Positions 34,588 to 46,649 of a stretch of DNA of 64,000 nucleotides are shown piece by piece. The position numbers and the translations under genes are program-made. Within the stretch, counting starts at the first letter, position 1, and every line of letters starts with the position of its first letter. Source of the stretch: Byssochlamys sp. IMV 00236 (lineage: Eukaryota > Ascomycota > Eurotiomycetes > Eurotiales > Thermoascaceae); NCBI GenBank assembly GCA_001931875.2, contig MSJH02000798.1, forward strand, positions 62,001 through 126,000, read 5' to 3'. The notes under the pieces were generated by a model. That model saw nothing but the letters and a program-made list of their open reading frames with translations, was not told where the DNA came from and did no database searches.

Positions 34588-35343
34588 GTTTGTATATGAT
34601 TATGTTTTATATACATATGGAGCGCGACCACTAAGAGGATATCGCAAAGTCTTTTCTAAATAGACAACGGACACCTCGGCCGCGAAGAAGACGTCCGAAT
34701 TCTGCGGATAAGTTGTCCTTGTAATATGAATAGGAGCTTGTTAGTGTTTACATGGGTAGTTCTAGCTACCGAGTTCGGCAATTAGCTCTTTATCTTCACC
34801 CGTACTTAAATTGTACCCCGCATCGGCGGGGAGTAGTCGGGGGGCTGGGTACCTATATCGCTTGAGATTGGTCGCTAGTAATGGGGTCTACAGTAAAAAT
34901 GCTGAATCTATCTATTAGAGACTGTCAAGCATCAAATTTGGCGTCCTCGACACAAATAGTACATAAAATACGATGGGTTCTGCCAGTCGACCAAAAAGAA
35001 AACTCCTACTCCGTACTTGGTCTGATCTGACCTGATCTGAGAAAACATACTTCCACTCTTGCTATCTACCTATCTATGTATCTATGCTTAATCGGTCTTT
35101 GGGCCGAGGTTCGGTACTTAACTTACGCGGTCCGCGGAACCAGGAACATAGAATTGCGGAACGTTCACCGATCCGCGGATATCGGATACAACTGCTTCAG
35201 GGAGGAATAATAATAATATCTCGAGACTCATATACAAACAGAGGGACTACCCATATCCAGGTAAAATGGTGATAAATTGAACCTCATAGTTAAATCGTCG
35301 CTCTTGCTCCCCGAGACCACTCATCACTACTTACCCCGCAGCC
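34588..35343. other. Divergent promoter region
   Basis: 756 bp between the divergent esterase and dehydrogenase genes. No ORF with a domain; both promoters are expected here. Confidence 0.6.
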
Positions 35344-36515
35344 ATGTCCTCAGAAACAGCAGCGTCCTCGAGAGAGGCACAAAGCGATACTCACAATGCA
35401 GATTACAAGGATAATGTACTTCGGATAGCAATTATCGGCGCCGGGACCATTGGGCTCTCTTTCACAGGACTGCATCTATCGCACCCGGCCAATCGCGATG
35501 GTGGCCGGAAAGTCGAGATTAGGATATATGATCCCAGGCCGGAGTTGAGGGAGTACGTCGAGAGGACGTTGCCTGGTAAGTTTCCAGGAGTGATTTATTA
35601 CATCTTTTTTTCTTTCTAAATATGTATTAAACGTGAACTTGTTAAACAGGATACCTGTCCCCATCCCCTCCAGAAAATATGATCCTGCAGACATCCAGCT
35701 GCGACTCGAATACAACAGAACGCATCTCTCTTCCCCCTCCCCTTTCTAGCCACACCCTCATCCTCTCCCCATCTCTTGCCGATGCCGTATCCGCCGCAAA
35801 CATCGTACAAGAACAAGGGCCTGAATCCGTCTCGACAAAACAATCCCTCTGGTCCGAAATCGAATCCCTCGCTCCTCCCACTGCTCTCTTCTGGTCCTCT
35901 ACGTCTGGCATACCTGCATCCGTCCAGTCGCAAGGTATGAAAAACCCAAGTCGCCTCATTGTCGTCCATCCCTACAACCCGCCGCATATAATGCCCCTGC
36001 TCGAGTTGGTTCCTGCCCCGGGGACGGATTTGGATAGTCCCGGTTCGGATGTTCAGCGCACGCTGGACTATTGGCGCTGTTTGGGTCGGGAGCCAGTCGT
36101 GTTGAAAGAGGAAGTGAGCGGTTTCGTGGCGAATAGACTTGCTTTTGCGCTCCTGAGAGAAGGGGTAGAGTTGGTTAATCGAGGTGTTGCGACACCAGAA
36201 GAGATCGATCGGGTCGTTGAGCAGAGTATGGGTCCGAGATGGGCGGTTAGGGGGCCGTTTTGGAGTTACCATGCTGGCGGAGGGGAGGGCGGGTTGAGGG
36301 GCATATTGGGGAATATCGGAGATACAATCCAGAGGTGCTGGGATGATGCGGGAAAGCCGGACTTGAAAAGGGAGGGCAGGGGGAGTGAATGGGTGGGGAG
36401 GTTGTGTGAGGATGTGGAGAGGTCGTATGGCAAGTTGGGGAAGGAGGAGCTAAAGGAGAGGGATGAGAAGACGAGGAGGGTGTTGGATGTTACGAGGGAG
36501 GGAAGGACACTATGA
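35344..36515 (+). CDS. 3-hydroxyacyl-CoA dehydrogenase family oxidoreductase
   Basis: Two exons (35344-35575, 35650-36515; 74 bp intron) encode 365 residues. The Rossmann motif IAIIGAGTIGLSFTGLHL (about 29-46) is followed by IRIYDPRPELREYVE. Family landmarks are HPYNPPHIMPLLELVPAPGT (the conserved HP-x-NPP), FVANRLAFALLREGVELV and GVATPEEIDRVV, with a C-terminal helical domain. This layout matches 3-hydroxyacyl-CoA dehydrogenase-like proteins, including lambda-crystallin/L-gulonate 3-dehydrogenase. The enzyme would oxidise a 3-hydroxy acid or its CoA ester with NAD. The sequence after about residue 290 is strongly charged (KREGRGSEWVGRLCED...). It converges with the P450 gene, with 156 bp between stops. 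Confidence 0.87.
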
Positions 36516-36671
36516 TCGATATCCATCAAGTGTTCTGAGGTGAACCACGAATATACCAGGATCATTGGACCTGTCATGGTATACACAAAGCATGAGTGCT
36601 GGCCACCATGCCTCAAAAGTGCCATTAAGATCAAGACTCGTCATTCAGAATTAAGAAAAGAAAAAGGGTAT

Positions 36672-38428
36672 CTAGCTATTGATGGTTCCAGAGATACTTG
36701 CCCTAACACCCATCGACCCGTCCCGCGAGGCACCAAAGAACCGGTCTCTCACGAGCCGGACATCATCAACGGTCGTGTCATGTAACTCCATATCGAAGCG
36801 ACGGAAGACTCCTGCAACGGTGAGGAATAATTCAGCATAGGCAAGACTGCAGTATGAAGTTAGTATCTGCTATAGACGGACAAGGAATTCTACCGGAACG
36901 TACTTAATGCCCAGACACTGCCGACTTCCCTTGGTGAATGAGACGATGAAGCGATCGAGCCGTTCTCCCTTCTCCGCGGCGCGGATCCATCGTTCTGGAT
37001 CAAACGATTCAGGGTTCGGAAAGATCGACGGATCCATGTGCACGAAATAGGAAGATTCACTGACGGGCGTCTAGTAAACCGTGTCAGTAAGTGAGTTTTG
37101 AGAACGGGAGAATCTTTTCCCTAGCTCACCCCTGGTGGAATGACCCAGTCTTTGTATTTAAGAGCTTCGGTGGGTGCGACACGGGGAAGTCGGGTCGTGA
37201 CTCCGTATGAGAGTCGCAAGCCTTCATTTATGACGGCTCCCTGTTTGCAATTAGTGTTTTATCAGACAAAACTGGCGTATGAGGTCGACGATTACCAGGT
37301 ATGGCAGCTGCTCGAGCTCTGTCCAGGATGCAGTACTCAGCGGTGTCGGCATAACCTTCTTGAGTTCCTCTCTTAACTTGGATAGAAGAGCTCGGTCATT
37401 GAGAAGATAGAAAGCGATCGTGGTTAATGTCTTCGCAGTGGTCTCGCTGCCAGCAGCAAGGAGAATCTGTCCCTCATCCTGCAAGCGGTCGATCGTTCGT
37501 TCCTCCGGCGGTAGGTTGGGGTCGCATAGAGCGTCGAAAGCGGTAGCTTGTGAGCCTTTATTATCCGCCTTCTCAAAAGACTCAAGCGATTCCAGCGATT
37601 GCTTCCTGACCATGTGCTGGATCTCCAAGAGAACAGCCGCTTGGGGGTCCAGCTTCTTCAGGAGCCAGGGAGGGATGCTCTTCGAGATGGTTAGAACAGA
37701 CGGGAAGTGCCTGAGCATGGCTCCATTAGCTGACGCTTCTAGGACTGCCTCCTTCCAGCTCAGCTTGAAGTCATCCTCGTCGAGATAGTTGTAGCTCTTC
37801 CCGTAAGAGTAATGCGTGATAATATCCATGGTCAGGGCCGTGAACGCGGCATCTAGTCTGATAACGGCACCAGTCTTGCTTGCCGTCTCGAGGCGCTTGG
37901 AGAGTTTGTCTATATTCCCCTGGATCAGAGGTTCTAGGCGCATCACTGACCGCTTGGAGAAATAACTGTTCAGAAGACCACGGCGCAGACGGTGGTGGTC
38001 ATGATTGATGGTCGTCACCATCGACTGCGGAGTTCCAAAGTGGGCTACGAAGCCGATATACTTCTCCCGTTTCCTCGAACTGGGCGCATAGATCTCATCA
38101 TAGAACTGAGGATCCTTGATATGGAGCTCATGAGGGGTGATCCGGACAATGGGGCCTGAAGATACACATCAGTTGAGTGCATTTGTCACACTATGAATGA
38201 CGCCCAATAGTTACCATACTGTTGGTGCATGCGTTCAATCTCCCAGATAAACATGCCACCCTTGACCAGGTTGAAGTAGAACTCGAAGAGATGGGTTACT
38301 GCAGCCAGCTTCGGACCAGGAAACTTGCTCAGCGGATGAAAATATAGTCGATAGATGGCGCCCCCGATGACATAGGCCAGGATCCCAGCTGGGATGAGCA
38401 CAGCGAGAGGAACGGGCAGGAGATCCAT
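36672..38428 (-). CDS. Cytochrome P450 monooxygenase
   Basis: Five exons (38428-38215, 38155-37296, 37240-37130, 37070-36904, 36846-36672) in agreeing phases give 508 residues. There is an N-terminal membrane anchor ([19 protein letters not shown]) followed by a Pro-rich hinge ([14 protein letters not shown]). Other marks are the I-helix [11 protein letters not shown], ExxR as EGLR (364-367), PERF-type FDPERW and the heme-binding loop [10 protein letters not shown] with Cys447. The pattern resembles fungal secondary-metabolism P450s of the trichothecene-hydroxylase type ([15 protein letters not shown]). The substrate cannot be deduced. It lies next to the 3-hydroxyacyl-CoA-dehydrogenase-like gene and the esterase, so joint function is possible but not shown. 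The gene is complete and all catalytic residues are present. Confidence 0.94.
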
Positions 38429-39456
38429 GGTGCTTGCTGGTGTGCTTCTGCCGCCCTCAACAACCACCGTGGAAAACCTGGGGAGTCAACGTAATACGAA
38501 AAAGCACACACCCCAGAGGTCGATGCGTGGAGCTGATCTTAAGAAGCTCATAGCTGCGCTGAGGGTGTGGGCCATGAATAATACGGATACTCTGTACTTA
38601 CTCTAGCACCGGTCCAGCCCGCCAGACGGTGGATTGTCCATCTATTACTCCGTAGAGGGAAAGCTGGAAAGTCAATCAATAGCTAGGAATAATGGACAAC
38701 GCGGGCGCCGGGCCACCCGTCCGTGGTGGAGATTTCCAGGGTGCCGGTCGAGTTTGTAGGAAAAGCTAACTGCCTAGGTAACCATGCCAATAATAATACA
38801 TAACGATCTCATCCGGACTCGCGGTTACGAGGGATTGATATCTAGCGCTGATCTGGACTGACTACTATGCCACTATGGTATTATGATTATCCTAGGCATC
38901 TTGCACCTTGCTTTCCCGACACTCTGGGGCTGTTACTTCAACGAATTACAGTAATTCCCACCTGTCATCCATGATTTCTGCACTGACCCTCCCGTCTGGC
39001 GCCGTCCCTGCGAGCCAGGCCGATCGGGAGCAGCGACACTTTGTGAATCTCTGACCAAGTAATTCAGCTACAATTGTGCCGATGAGATAGATCAAAGGGG
39101 AGTTCTGCTGAGACCCGAGAGACAATAATAATTCATTGAAGACCAGAGATAGAGCTGTCCTGTTCCTCGTCTCTCATCGAAGCACAGTTGCAGACACAAA
39201 AAGATCTAGGCCAGTGAAGAATACGGAGTGACCAGCGAATCATAGATATCCGCCCATTTGTGACCTGTAAGCTGTCAAGACTCAAGCCACGCAGCCGTTG
39301 CAACGAGCGTGAGATACCAGTTTTTTCGGCGAACTCTCAACCGACCGTGCGCTTCGATAGTGTAAGACTATCACTGGTTGGCTAACGACTCCGGACGTAT
39401 CTTGCAGAGATGCTGAAAAAAAGCACAGGGGAGCAAAAAGAGAAAACAAGGTCATG
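38429..39456. other. Intergenic, no supported gene
   Basis: 1.0 kb between the P450 promoter and tRNA-Ala. No ORF of note. Confidence 0.55.
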
Positions 39457-39547
39457 TGGACTATGTGGGAATCGAACCCACGACCTCTCGCAGATGCGAT
39501 CATAAAGGGATGCGAAGCGAGCGCTCTACCAACTGAGCTAACAGCCC
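39457..39547 (-). tRNA. tRNA-Ala (anticodon CGC) with an 18 nt intron
   Basis: On the minus strand the 91 nt gene folds as acceptor GGGCTGT/ATAGTCC, D-stem GCTC/GAGC, anticodon stem CTCGC/GCGAG, and a T-arm with loop TTCGATT. The loop reads TTCGCA, an 18 nt intron after position 37, then T; the anticodon is CGC. G3-T70 gives the G-U wobble pair that identifies tRNA-Ala. The discriminator is A. Box A (TAGCTCAGTTGG) and box B (GGTTCGATTCC) are canonical. Length without intron is 73 nt. Confidence 0.94.
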
Positions 39548-39938
39548 GTAACATGCGGAAGAATTTCACTATTCGACCTTGTCAGGATGCTACATCTGTA
39601 CAATAATATCGAGCAGCGGATCCTACATTCTCTCATAGTGATGAAAGAACATCCATCCTGGTAACTACATGAGACACTCAATGAACCAAGAAATAAGAAG
39701 AAATGAGCTTGATTTCAGCTGTGACGAGCTTTTTACATACAGGCCACCTGCGCCAATTATACTAGATACTCGAGAACAACCAACGGCAGCGGACACAAAG
39801 GAAATACCATCGGATTCGCTATTTGTGTTTCTGACAATGACACAGGACAAAGGTACACTATAGAAACAGTTCAACTCCCGGCCGGGGAAGAGAAGGAACA
39901 AGAGAAAATCAACGGCTACCACGCCGACAATTCATCCG
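39548..39938. other. Short intergenic region
   Basis: 391 bp between tRNA-Ala and the 3' end of the succinate dehydrogenase gene. Nothing but UTR-like sequence is seen. Confidence 0.6.
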
Positions 39939-40960
39939 CTAAACAGCAGCCATCATCTTCTTAATCTCGGCGATGGCCTTACCCGGGTTGAGACCCTTGG
40001 GGCAGGTCCGCGAGCAGTTGAGAATGGTGTGGCATCGGTACACACTCATGCTGTTGTCCAGGGCCTGCTTGCGCTCCGCCGTCCGCTCGTCACGGGAGTC
40101 GGCGAGCCAACGGTAGGACTGGAGCAGGATGGCCGGGCCCAGGTACTCCTCACTGTTCCACCAGTACGAAGGGCAAGAGGTCGAGCAGCATGCGCACAGG
40201 ATGCACTCGTACAGACCGTCGAGCTTACGGCGGTCCTCGGGGGACTGACGGTTCTCCAGACCCTGTTGGCAGTGGGTTAGCGACGACAAGTTCCTGCAAC
40301 AGGCCGCTGGGGTCGTCACTTACATCTTCGGACTTGGTATCACGCTGGAGGTAAGGCTTGATGGACTTGTACTGCTTGTAGAATTGGGTCAGGTCAGGGA
40401 CCAGGTCCTTGACGACGTAGGTGTGCGGCAGAGGGTATATCCGGGAAGCCTTTTCGGTCTCAGTGGGGATACGGCCTGGGATCGGTCAGTCCGTGTTCGC
40501 CTTCTTCGCGCCACAGGTGCACAGGAGATCACATACACAAGCAGGCCAGGGTGTTGACTCCATCAATGTTCATGGCGCAACTACCACAGATACCCTCACG
40601 GCAGCTTCGTCGGAAGGTGAGGGTGGGGTCGATCTCGTTCTTTATCCGGATCAGAGCGTCGAGCATCATAGGACCGGTCTTGTTCAGATCCAGCGTGTAG
40701 GACTGCATCCGGGGCTTCTCCGTGGGCGTATCCGGGTTCCATCGGTAGATGTGGAAAGTCTTGATTCTGGGGTTCTCAGAAGGCTTAGGATCCGTGACAG
40801 TCGGGGACTTCTTCTCAGAGACGGGCTGCGTGCTCTTGGAGGTGGCCTCCGTGAAGCCCGCGACGGGGTCAATGGTGGCATAGGATCGCGAGAAGACAGC
40901 CGGTCGGAACAGTGGCCTCGAGGCGGCCATGAGGCGCGAGGTTGATCGCAGGGCAGCCAT
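39939..40960 (-). CDS. sdh2: Succinate dehydrogenase iron-sulfur subunit, mitochondrial
   Basis: Three exons (40960-40537, 40475-40324, 40262-39939) encode 299 residues. The N-terminus is an Arg/Ser-rich mitochondrial targeting peptide ([20 protein letters not shown]). All cluster ligands are present: [2Fe-2S] in CREGICGSC (Cys120, 125, 128) plus Cys140; [4Fe-4S] in [12 protein letters not shown] (Cys212, 215, 218; Cys279 in CSRTCPKG); [3Fe-4S] Cys222, Cys269 and Cys275. Complex II passes electrons from succinate to ubiquinone in the inner membrane. His270 in YRCHTILNC, at the ubiquinone/carboxamide-fungicide site and often changed in resistant isolates, is the unaltered residue. This is a single-copy housekeeping gene in fungi and serves as a positional anchor. 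Confidence 0.97.
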
Positions 40961-42369
40961 GGCGGGCGGGCGGAAAGAAATAGAAGACGGCGAAAGGCAG
41001 CCAGACACTCCCAAACAAGGAGAAGAGGTCAATGGGACACGAGTAGCGAAATCCGGAGCGCGTAGAGTAGCAGCAAGCCTGAGGGGCAGCTGAAGAGGGG
41101 AGAGTGTAGCTTGACGGGCGACGACGAGGAGATTGAAGATATGAAGTCAGGAAGTTCAAGTTCGCCTTTCGTTCATGCGTCTCGCTCTACCTCGGGTCCA
41201 TCGGTCGGAAACGGCTGACTCAGCACCGCACCGCCAATCACAAGATTGCTAATTGCAAGCGTCGGGGACAAACGGCAAGCCTCGATGCCTCAGGTTGTCC
41301 ATCGTCCCGTTGGCCCAGTCAAGGACGCCCTAACTAACTACAGTAATTCTTAGTTGATTATTATCTGATCCGGCTCTCTTTATCACTGGAGAGCGAATAG
41401 TAATGACTAGTTAGATCACTCATGGGACATCCGGACGCTCATCCTACGCATCCCGGTCGCAATGGCAACTCCCAGACCGCTGTGGTCGGGAATCCGGATA
41501 ATCTGAACATGCAACCAATCACAGCCCTCGTTTAGTTGCCGTCACATCCTCCGAGATGCCTAATTCTACCTGTGGTGCCTCAGGTATCAATGCCTCTTTT
41601 CGGCAGTTCCGCACGAGGATGTAAGGCTATTGGAGAAGCAGACTTGTGATAATGATGATACACGTATAAAGATTGTTGCTTTTCTGAACATATTCTACAA
41701 TACTAACATGACTCTTGAAACCTCGCAGGAGAATCCTCAAGCGCTAAAGCTTCGTTCATTTACGATGTCCATTCCCACACAGACTGAATACCTATGACCA
41801 GTGATTACGGAAAAGCATAGATGGTCTCCTCTTTTTGCCTAATACCATCCTCTCAATAGCTAGAAGTGTGGTAGAAGTTGGGAGTTCAATTTGTCTATCA
41901 CTATCCTGGTAATGATGAAGTGCGGGTAGTTACCAACAAAATTCACTGAACCACTACATAAATGATGTTTGCTACCACCAAGACAGGTCTAGTATGCTAT
42001 CATAATAGATGGTTCTTTCCTACGTTTGAGTGCAGTTAATGAGCGTTATACAGTGACACTGCTGCCTGATGGCAGGCATTTATACAGCCCAAATTCTTTC
42101 CCTTCTTCGGATTTTTCCACTCACCATATATATTCAAGCTTTATCTCATCCCCCTACATCCCCTATCCGCAAGGATTCGTCTACAGAGGTAGATCATCTG
42201 TCACAAGTCATCGTCGTCCAAACTAATCAGAACCAGGGCAAAATGAGACAATATATAACTTCTTGAAATTGGGAATTTGGTCCACAATATACTACACTTG
42301 GTTATCGTTCTGCATTTTCTATTCTGATAGCCCACTGTCGGACTTTGCAAGATCTTGGGAAGTAACAAA
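40961..42369. other. Divergent promoter region, no supported gene
   Basis: 1.4 kb between the divergent sdh2 and protease-like genes. Open stretches next to sdh2 (to about 41159) are 5' UTR frames. No other gene seen. Confidence 0.55.
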
Positions 42370-44351
42370 ATGGCGTCTACACATCGCAACCGTGGCTCAG
42401 AGGTGCTGCTTGCCTATGCCAGCCCGTCTATCTGCCCCCCATCGTCGGAATCTGATACCTCGCCCATATCCCCGTTTCGAGACGGCAGACGTCGTAAAAA
42501 CCGCGACTCCAGCGAAGATTCAGACAGTGTAGAGCTTCCAGATGGGCTCATCAATGAAGATCTTCGGGCCGGAGGGCCGTATCTATGTGCGATCCCAACC
42601 CGCAGCGTCTCGCTTAGAGGAACTCCTATTTTCAATCAGATTGAGCACCGTATGCAGCATCTTGTCCAGAAAATCTCCCAGATTCTTCACTCGTATAGGA
42701 TCACTACCGAAGCGCTCGATATATGCGGCAGAATCTCCAGGATTGACCCGGAACCGGCAGTCATCCCAACAGTTTTCATTGTGACACCGGCCCGTTCAAT
42801 AGATAGTAAGTGGGTTGATGCTTGTCGACAACTCCTGGACTTCTTCAGGAAGGAAGCATTGCCACAATTCTCTGTCGAGATTGCTTGTAGGCGGGCCTTC
42901 GAGTCACCGTGTTATTTCCCAGTGAAACGTACAGATGCGATCTATCCAGTTTGGCATCAGGTCCTTAACTGTATCTTCAAGGACGTTGAGCTCACTGGTA
43001 TCAACGCTATTGAATGTTTTCGCGTGGGGTATAACGTCAACCAGGATGAGAGTCAGCCAACGATCGTCGTGTCCGTGAACAGGCGATTGAGCAGAAACTG
43101 GAAGTATATACGCGAAAGGATCGTCAATATTATCAACAGCATGAGTCTCTGGAGCGTTGGGGTTAGCATAGGACCTGGTGAGGTATTGAGACAGATCGCA
43201 TTCCCTCTCGATGGATTCAAGGCAGAGGCGCAAGCAGGACTCAATCTTGGGGTCCACAGGTCCGAGAAATCCGCCGGTACCTTGTCCCGTTGGATTGAAA
43301 TCGAACATCCTCGGACAAAGCGGTGGCAGAAGCTCGCTCTTACCTGCTTTCACTGCGTCGATCCTGGGACCAGCTCTGTCCACTCTTCCCAACAGAACCG
43401 TAAGTTGCCCTTCATCTGCATCAGCACCGATACGTGCTCACATCTTTAGGTCTGAAATTCTGGCAAACCAATGGTATACCGCCTGAAGACACGGACGCAA
43501 AGTCCATTCTCCGCGTTGATCAACCCTCAGAGAAGGACATCAAAGCCGGTCTAGAGGAACTCGATCACAGGATACAGGTCATAGCGAAGGACCCCAAATA
43601 TCTGCGCTTCAAGAATGCCCTGGACACCACGGGATTTCTCATTCCCCCGGACAGGTCATCTTACAATGCAATGAAAGCGCAGAAGGAGAAATACGAGAGA
43701 GAGAAGCAGCACATTCTAAACTTCAAGTCCCACAATGAGCATGAACTGGGATATGTGTTTAGCGCCTCTGGGTACAGGGAAGAGAGGGTTGCTACAGTCA
43801 AGCACCCGTCTGAAAATTCAATACTCGATTGGGCCTTGATCAAGCCGATGCCATCTCGAGCTGGCAGCACCAACGATGTGAGTATCTTGACTCTTAATAA
43901 CCTTGGACTCCAGAGTACTAATGGGTAAAACAAGATTCTCGGATATGGCACTCCTACCGTCGGATTGCCGGAGCGTCTGATTCTCACCGAGACGATGGGA
44001 CCAGACATGTCAGAGATAACTACCGTCTTCAAGGCGGGACGTTCGACGGGGTATACGCAGGGCACCTACAACGGTCTGGAATCAGCTGTTATAGCAGATA
44101 AGATCGTGAATGGCCAGACGGTCCGTACCCGTACGTTGGAGCATGCCGTGTGTGGACGCCATGGACAATGGTTCGGTGACCGAGGTGACTCGGGATCATT
44201 CGTGTTCACCTACAGTGGGACAGTCATTGGGATGATCTTCGGAGGGAATACTGACAGAGCTATCTCCTATTTCACTCACATTGTCGATATCTTCAATGAT
44301 ATCAAGAAGATCACAGGGGCCAGCAATGTGAGGATCTTCGGGGATATCTAA
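42370..44351 (+). CDS. Trypsin-fold serine protease-like protein with long N-terminal region
   Basis: Three exons (42370-43399, 43450-43877, 43935-44351) encode 624 residues. The C-terminal half has a chymotrypsin-type triad: His328 in ALTCFHCVD, Asp470 in SILDWALIKP and Ser572 in GDRGDSGSF. The spacing between His and Asp is large (about 140 residues) because of a charged insertion (about 350-450, including EKYEREKQHILNF). Residues 1-60 are polar and disordered; residues 70-320 form an unassigned region with WKYIRERIVNIINSMS and VSIGPGEVLRQIAFP. There is no signal peptide, so it is probably intracellular, unlike secreted trypsins. Substrate and role are unknown; similar architectures occur in uncharacterised fungal proteins. 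The three exons join in phase with GT-AG introns of 50 and 57 bp. Confidence 0.82.
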
Positions 44352-44502
44352 GATGCCGTCAATCTGTGATTGGTTTGATGGCAGCAGGTTGTGCTTTTCG
44401 GTTTAACTCGGGTGGCTTCTTTAGGTTTCATAATCATATGTACCTAGGTAGAGGAATGCAATTTCGGGGTTTGTTTCAAAAAACTGGTTAGTAAAAGACT
44501 AT

Positions 44503-46649
44503 CTAGTGCGTCCCAAGGTGGCCCGACTTCTCCACGTATTTCCAGTAACGATGCTTGGACATTTCGCGCCAGCCCTTGCCCCATTTTACAAATATCAGGA
44601 AGGTAAGAGCTTGTGCCAGACCAACAAATGCTGCAACAAGGAAAGCGTTTTGGTATCCCATATTGGTAACCCAAGGAGTTATGCTGGACAATCTTGTTAG
44701 AACGGTTCCTCGAAAGTCATAGATGAGGGAGAGTATGTAACGTACCCGTAGCCAACGGCAAAACTCATAGTGTTACGGATGATAATGACCGTAACGAGGG
44801 CCTCACCAGAGAGATCTTTATATGTATCCACGCAGTATGAAACTGAAGCTTGGATGCCGATGGTAATAGTGAAGGCGAGCACTCCCATTCCAAAGATTAA
44901 ACCTAACCAGTGCACTGAGCATACGTTAGTTTCCAAACTTCAGCATATAGGACCGTCCGTGTTGTTCTTACCTCCATGAGCAGCTCCTACTCCCCATAGG
45001 ATAAGAGCGAAGGGCGTCAGAAGGATGTTGATTGCGAACAGCCAGAGACGGTGTTCTGACTCATGGATGCCCTTCTTGCGACGCGCCAATCTAATCATGA
45101 GCCAGTCTCCGAACTTTCCGCTGAAAAGAGAGCTATATGGAAGAAGTCAGACATCGAAGAGAATGCCTGTGACGAGAAGGCGGCTTACCTGAGTCCGACA
45201 CCTATTATTGCAGACACATAGGACAAGCCGACCATCGAAGACGAAAAGTTGTATGGCGCAGACCCCAGGATCAAGGAAGAAGTCCCGTTTAGGACGTTAA
45301 ACCAAACCAGATTGGAACCATAAGCGAAACCAGAATAAACAACGATTGGAAAGCTGAAAAGGGAGAGAGGCCGCCACATCATTTGGAAAACCTTGAATGG
45401 TCGGGGCCTGTCAAGGAGCCTGAGCTTATCTAGGTAGCTCTTCTTTTTGTACACCTCTCCAGCTTCGTAGTCGACGTCAGCCGGAGGGTTCTCCCGGGGT
45501 GTCTTCTCTTCCGTGGTCGTAGGGGCTGTCTGGCTCTCGATAGACTCAGCGCTGCTTTCGAGAGGCGTGTCTGAGACTTCAACCGCGAGTGGCTTCCGGT
45601 CGTAGTTTGTCTCTTCAAGAAAGAAGAAGAGATAGACAAATGCAATCCCGCAGAATATTGCACACCAGTACTGGGAAACACGTTAACCATGCTCTGCGTC
45701 CCAAAGCCAACAGATCTACCTACCAAGACCCATTTCCAATCTTGCCCATCGTTGATAAAGCCGGCCAGAACAGGAGCGAGGAAGTTACTCCCAGCAAGCA
45801 TGAATGCGTAGAGACCAATGTATGCACCACGCTCATGCGTAAAATACTGCGAAGGCGACGGTCAGAATTTTCTCGAAGTATAATCCCTGTGCGACGTACA
45901 ATATCTGTTACAGAGACTTCGCACAATGATTCGATCGGAGCTCCGAAGAAACCCTGCAGAATCTTGTTTGCAATCCACTGGCCATTGCTTTTCGTATATG
46001 GTGCCCAGATCATCATGGCCTGCGGATAGTCAGTACATATGTATATAGAGACTAAGAAGAGGCATCCACCATGGTTGCTAATGTCGAGAAGAGATATACT
46101 GGCCGTTTTCCATACTGCAGTGCCAATGGCTGCCACACTAAGCAGCCCCATCCAAAAAAGAGAAACTGCGCACTGTTAGTTGCAAGCAGGGATAACTTGA
46201 AGACTGGATACTTACCATGTAGCCTGTACCCGCGTTCAGGTCGCCAAGTGTCAGACCTGTGTCCTCGGAAATAGGAACCAATATGGAGTATATCGCAGCA
46301 GACGCAATGCCGACCATCAACGTATACCTGCACGTTGCACGTCAATAAACCACCGTCGAACTTTTGTGCTCCGCAAGTAGATACACGTACATGCACATGC
46401 AACTGGTGGATAGCATCTTCCGCCTTGGCGACCAATTCAACGGATCATCTGGGTCACCAGAGGGCTTTGGCACCAGAACAACATCATGTTGCTTGCCCTC
46501 CGCATGCGCTGTCTGCATCTTCCCTTGCAGGTCTGGGTTGAAGCAGTTAGACTCACAGACTAGACAGCACTGAAGACATATCGCGACTCACCGACCAGAT
46601 GCACCGTTCCTGGGATAACATCTTTGTTCTCGATGTGTGGCTGCGCCAT
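44503..46649 (-). CDS. MFS transporter (DHA1-type)
   Basis: Ten exons: 46649-46592, 46532-46391, 46327-46216, 46165-46070, 46019-45900, 45846-45724, 45670-45189, 45132-44972, 44914-44746, 44683-44503. Phases agree and the product is 547 residues. It opens with a cytosolic N-terminus containing GDPDDPLNWSPRRK, a signature of fungal DHA1 drug/H+ antiporters, then about 12 hydrophobic helices split by a long charged central loop (about residues 240-310, with TPLESSAESIESQTAPTTTE). Other marks are GWGCLVWQPLALQYGKRPVY and YFTHERGAYIGLYAFML. The family exports drugs, toxins or metabolites. At exon 2 the donor GTACGT was chosen over a nearby GTGTAT because only the first continues the reading frame as MYTLMVGIAS. 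Nearby oxidoreductases suggest a possible metabolite-export role. Confidence 0.9.

Noticed and set aside
35616..36272. 218-codon minus-strand ORF over the hydroxyacyl-CoA-dehydrogenase-like gene
   Set aside because: Shadow of a gene with conserved HPxNPP and Rossmann motifs.
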